7,588 nucleotides of DNA, taken from positions 1 to 7,588 of the forward strand of contig VAXA01000064.1 of assembly GCA_005883365.1 (NCBI GenBank). The letters are read 5' to 3'. Positions 5,811 to 7,588 of the stretch are shown one piece after another; positions within the stretch are counted from its first letter, which is position 1; the number at the start of each line of letters is the position of its first letter. Source of the stretch: Actinomycetota bacterium. Lineage in GTDB: Bacteria; Actinomycetota; Thermoleophilia; Gaiellales; Gaiellaceae. The position numbers and the translations under genes were made by a program. The notes under the pieces are model-generated. The model had not been told where the DNA came from, searched no databases, and worked only from the letters and a program-made list of their open reading frames with translations.

Positions 5811-6652
5811 CGGAGGTCGCCTGGATCGGTCTCGGGGCGATGGGCTCGCGGATGGCGGCCCGCATCCGCGACGAGGGGCACGAGCTCGTCGTCTGGAATC
5901 GCACGCGCGAGAAGGCGGAGGAGCTGGGCGTACCGGTCGCCGCCTCGCCGCGGGAGGCGGCGGCACGGGCAGAGATCGTGTTCACGATGCTCGCCGACCC
6001 GGAGGCCCTGCGAGCGGTCACCGAGGACGGGGACGGCATCGTCGCCGGGCTCCGCGAAGGCGCCGTGCTCCTCGAGATGTCGACGGTCGGTCCGCAGGCG
6101 ATCGCGCGGCTCTCCGAGCGAATGCCGTCCCACGCGTCGCTGCTCGACGTGCCGGTGCTCGGCAGCCTGCCCGAGGCGGAAGCGGGGGAGCTGAGGCTGT
6201 TCGCGGGCGGGGAGGATGCGCCGCTCGAGCGTGCCCTGCCGCTGTTGCGCGTGCTCGGAGAGCCTCTGCACGTGGGCGGCCCCGGCTCCGGAGCGGCTGC
6301 GAAGCTCGTCGCGAACGCGACGCTCGTCGGGACGATCGCGCTCCTCGGCGAGACGCTCGCGCTCGCCGACGGCCTCGGGCTCCCGCGTGAGACCGTGTTC
6401 GACGTGCTCTCCGTGACCCCGCTGGCCGCCCAGGCGGAGCGGCGCCGCCCGGCCATCGAGGCCGGGGAGTATCCGCCTCGGTTCACGCTCTCGCTGGCGC
6501 ACAAGGATGCGGAGCTCGTCCAGGAGGCGGCTGCTGCCGCAGGCCGCGACCTCCCGGCGCTCGCCGCCGCGCGGGACCATCTCGCGGCCGCGGAACGCGC
6601 GGGCCTCGGCGCCGAGGATTACGCCGCCGTGCTCAAGCAGATCCTTGGTTGA
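5807..6652 (+). CDS. NAD(P)-dependent beta-hydroxyacid dehydrogenase (3-hydroxyisobutyrate dehydrogenase/glyoxylate reductase family)
   Basis: This 281-residue cytoplasmic oxidoreductase has the complete family architecture. A Rossmann domain carries GLGAMG at 8-13, and WNRT at 30-33 suggests preference for NADP(H). Residues 92-94 (STV) and 114-119 (DVPVLG) match the substrate-loop motifs. GSGAAAKLVAN (160-170) supplies catalytic K166 and N170, and AHKDAEL (231-237) is in the all-helical C-terminal domain. The family interconverts beta-hydroxyacids with semialdehydes or ketoacids, and the PVLGS-type loop recalls glyoxylate/succinic-semialdehyde reductases. The exact substrate cannot be assigned. 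Start and spacing are firm: the ATG shares ATGA with the lhr stop and gives the expected short lead to the Rossmann motif. Translation is probably coupled to lhr, since only a weak AGGG lies 2 nt upstream. Longer open frames reaching back into lhr are not real extensions. The functional link to a DNA-repair helicase is unclear. Confidence 0.93.
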   Translation: MTEVAWIGLGAMGSRMAARIRDEGHELVVWNRTREKAEELGVPVAASPREAAARAEIVFTMLADPEALRAVTEDGDGIVAGLREGAVLLEMSTVGPQAIARLSERMPSHASLLDVPVLGSLPEAEAGELRLFAGGEDAPLERALPLLRVLGEPLHVGGPGSGAAAKLVANATLVGTIALLGETLALADGLGLPRETVFDVLSVTPLAAQAERRRPAIEAGEYPPRFTLSLAHKDAELVQEAAAAAGRDLPALAAARDHLAAAERAGLGAEDYAAVLKQILG

Positions 6653-6653
6653 A

Positions 6654-6673
6654 CGCGCCGTCGCGTAGGCGCG
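6654..6673. terminator. Possible weak bidirectional terminator hairpin
   Basis: In the 22-bp gap between the converging dehydrogenase and response-regulator genes, CGCGCC (6654-6659) pairs with GGCGCG (6668-6673) around an 8-base loop. The position suits shared termination, but the stem is only 6 bp and neither side has a T-tract. A chance repeat in GC-rich DNA is quite possible. Confidence 0.25.
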
Positions 6674-6674
6674 C

Positions 6675-7388
6675 TCAGGCGGGCACGAGCTTGTAGCCGG
6701 AGCCGCGTACGGTCAGGAGCCGCTCCGGTTGCGACGGGTCGCGCTCGATCTTCCGGCGCAGGTTCGAGATGTGCACCTCGCAGGCGTGCTCGTCGCCGAC
6801 GTGCTCGCTCGCCCAGAGGTGCTGCATCAGCTCGCGGCGTGAGACCACCGCGTCGGGCTGCTCGGCGAGGAGGGAGAGAACCTTGAACTCCGACAGCGTC
6901 AGGTGGACGCGCTCGCCGTCCACGAGCACCTCGTGGCGGCCGAGGTCGATCTGGAGGCCGCCGAGCTTCCGCACGGTCGCGCCGCCGCCGGCGCGGTCGA
7001 GCTCGCGGCGCCGCAGGATCGCGCGCACGCGGCTGAGCAGCTCGGCGCTCGAGAACGGCTTCGTCACGTAATCGTCCGCGCCGAGCTCCAGCCCGAGGAC
7101 ACGGTCGGATTCCGCGTCCCGCGCCGTCAGCATGAGGATCGGGACGTCGCTCTCGGCCCGCAGCGCGCGGCACACCTCGACGCCCGACAGCCCGGGCAGC
7201 ATCACATCGAGGACGACGAGCGAGTAGCGGCCCGTGCGCCCCGACTCGAGCGCCGACGGCCCGTCACGCTCCTCGTCGACCTCGAATCCCTCGCGCCGCA
7301 ACGTGAACGCGACGACGTCGCGGACGCCCGCGTCGTCGTCGACGAGCAGGATCCGTTCACCGTTCCCGTTCGCCGGCGCAACGCTCAA
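6675..7388 (-). CDS. OmpR/PhoB-family DNA-binding response regulator
   Basis: This 237-residue protein has a receiver domain at about 11-127: acidic pocket D17-D19, phospho-acceptor D61 (VVLDVMLPG), switch T88 (LTAR) and K110 (TKPF). An OmpR/PhoB winged-helix DNA-binding domain at about 138-235 includes LTLSEFKVLSLL (163-174), SRRELMQHLW (183-192), the recognition-helix region VHISNLRRKI (205-214) and the wing VRGSGYKLV (227-235). Phosphorylation by the adjacent kinase would control promoter binding; the regulon cannot be inferred. The start is TTG at 7388: no ATG or GTG lies near the expected N-terminus, a strong Shine-Dalgarno sits 9 nt upstream, and the TTG overlaps the kinase stop as TTGA. 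The gene is second in the operon, after the kinase, and converges on the dehydrogenase gene. Family assignment is secure; a named orthologue such as MtrA or RegX3 is not justified. Confidence 0.95.
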   Translation of the reverse strand: MSVAPANGNGERILLVDDDAGVRDVVAFTLRREGFEVDEERDGPSALESGRTGRYSLVVLDVMLPGLSGVEVCRALRAESDVPILMLTARDAESDRVLGLELGADDYVTKPFSSAELLSRVRAILRRRELDRAGGGATVRKLGGLQIDLGRHEVLVDGERVHLTLSEFKVLSLLAEQPDAVVSRRELMQHLWASEHVGDEHACEVHISNLRRKIERDPSQPERLLTVRGSGYKLVPA

Positions 7389-7588
7389 GCCGCCGGCACC
7401 TCCTCCCGCACGCGCGCCGGAGCGAGGAGGATCCGGAACACCGTCCCCTCCCCCGGGGACGAGTCGAGCTCGATGCGGGCGCCGAGAGTCCGCACCGACT
7501 CCCGCACGATCGCGAGGCCGAGGCCGAAGCCGTGGGCGTCGCGCTCGCCGCGGTAGAACCGGTCGAAGACGTGGCGCTGCACCTCAGG
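7385..7588 (-). CDS. Sensor histidine kinase, C-terminal fragment (5' part beyond window)
   Basis: Only the last 67 residues are in the window. They are the end of a HATPase_c catalytic domain: the F-box region (PEVQRHVFDRFYRGER, visible residues 1-16), the G2 box GFGLGLAIVRE (about 19-29) and the closing strands with SSPGEGTVFRILLAP. These belong to the ATP-binding domain that phosphorylates the kinase's own histidine. The H-box, N-box, sensor and membrane segments lie to the right of the window. The segment between the F-box and the G2 box, part of the ATP lid, is short. The stop TGA (7387-7385) overlaps the response-regulator TTG, so the two proteins are almost certainly partners made from one mRNA. 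The kinase comes before the regulator, the reverse of the commoner order. Confidence 0.9.
   Translation of the reverse strand, partial: PEVQRHVFDRFYRGERDAHGFGLGLAIVRESVRTLGARIELDSSPGEGTVFRILLAPARVREEVPAA
7398..7406 (-). promoter_or_regulatory. Strong Shine-Dalgarno that decides the TTG start of the response regulator
   Basis: The minus strand reads GGAGGAGGT with nine bases to the TTG at 7388. It lies inside the final codons of the histidine kinase. Its strength and spacing support the unusual TTG start and contrast with the missing Shine-Dalgarno of lhr and the DUF1028 gene. Confidence 0.8.

Noticed and set aside
5357..6580. Minus-strand 407-residue open frame opposite the end of lhr and the dehydrogenase
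   Set aside because: Low-complexity composition with no motif, overlapping two well-supported plus-strand genes. Treated as a GC-driven shadow.
1..7588. tRNA, rRNA, CRISPR arrays, insertion sequences, riboswitches, phage or defence genes
   Set aside because: Nearly every base lies in six recognisable genes. The only gaps (19, 27 and 22 bp) are too short for such elements, and no spaced direct repeats or transposase motifs were seen.

Overview
This window is a densely packed, very GC-rich bacterial chromosome segment, with G or C at most third codon positions. The cues are a full-length Lhr helicase, a zinc-ribbon class III nucleotide cyclase, a DUF1028 protein, a PhoB-type two-component pair, GTG and TTG starts and apparently leaderless genes. 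Together they suggest a high-GC Actinomycetota, perhaps an environmental lineage such as Thermoleophilia. The phylum is inferred from gene style and the class is a guess. There are no RNA genes, CRISPR arrays, transposases, phage genes or integrases, and this looks like ordinary core or near-core chromosome.

Layout, left to right. (1) A minus-strand pair: a DUF1028 Ntn-hydrolase-like gene (666-1526), followed 19 bp downstream by a zinc-ribbon/class III cyclase gene that runs off the left edge (1-646). (2) A 27-bp divergent intergenic gap (1527-1553) almost filled by a palindrome with a perfect 20-bp core. It places a TAGGCT (TANNNT-type) -10 hexamer 6-7 bp ahead of each start codon, so it looks like a symmetric two-way promoter for leaderless mRNAs. 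(3) A plus-strand pair: a 1418-residue Lhr helicase (1554-5810) and an NADP-type beta-hydroxyacid dehydrogenase (5807-6652), overlapping by ATGA. (4) A 22-bp convergent gap with a small GC hairpin. (5) A minus-strand two-component operon: the tail of a sensor histidine kinase entering from the right edge (7385-7588), then an OmpR/PhoB response regulator (6675-7388) with a TTG start overlapping the kinase stop.

The genes form three transcription units with tight internal coupling. lhr is a DNA-repair helicase, and the dehydrogenase co-translated with it has no obvious mechanistic link to repair. The DUF1028-cyclase pair and the two-component pair are signalling-type genes whose inputs and targets lie outside the window. 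I see no clear new multi-gene system. The two signals most worth a second look are the palindromic divergent promoter at 1527-1553 and a pair of strong hairpins inserted in frame in a linker of lhr (2266-2323).
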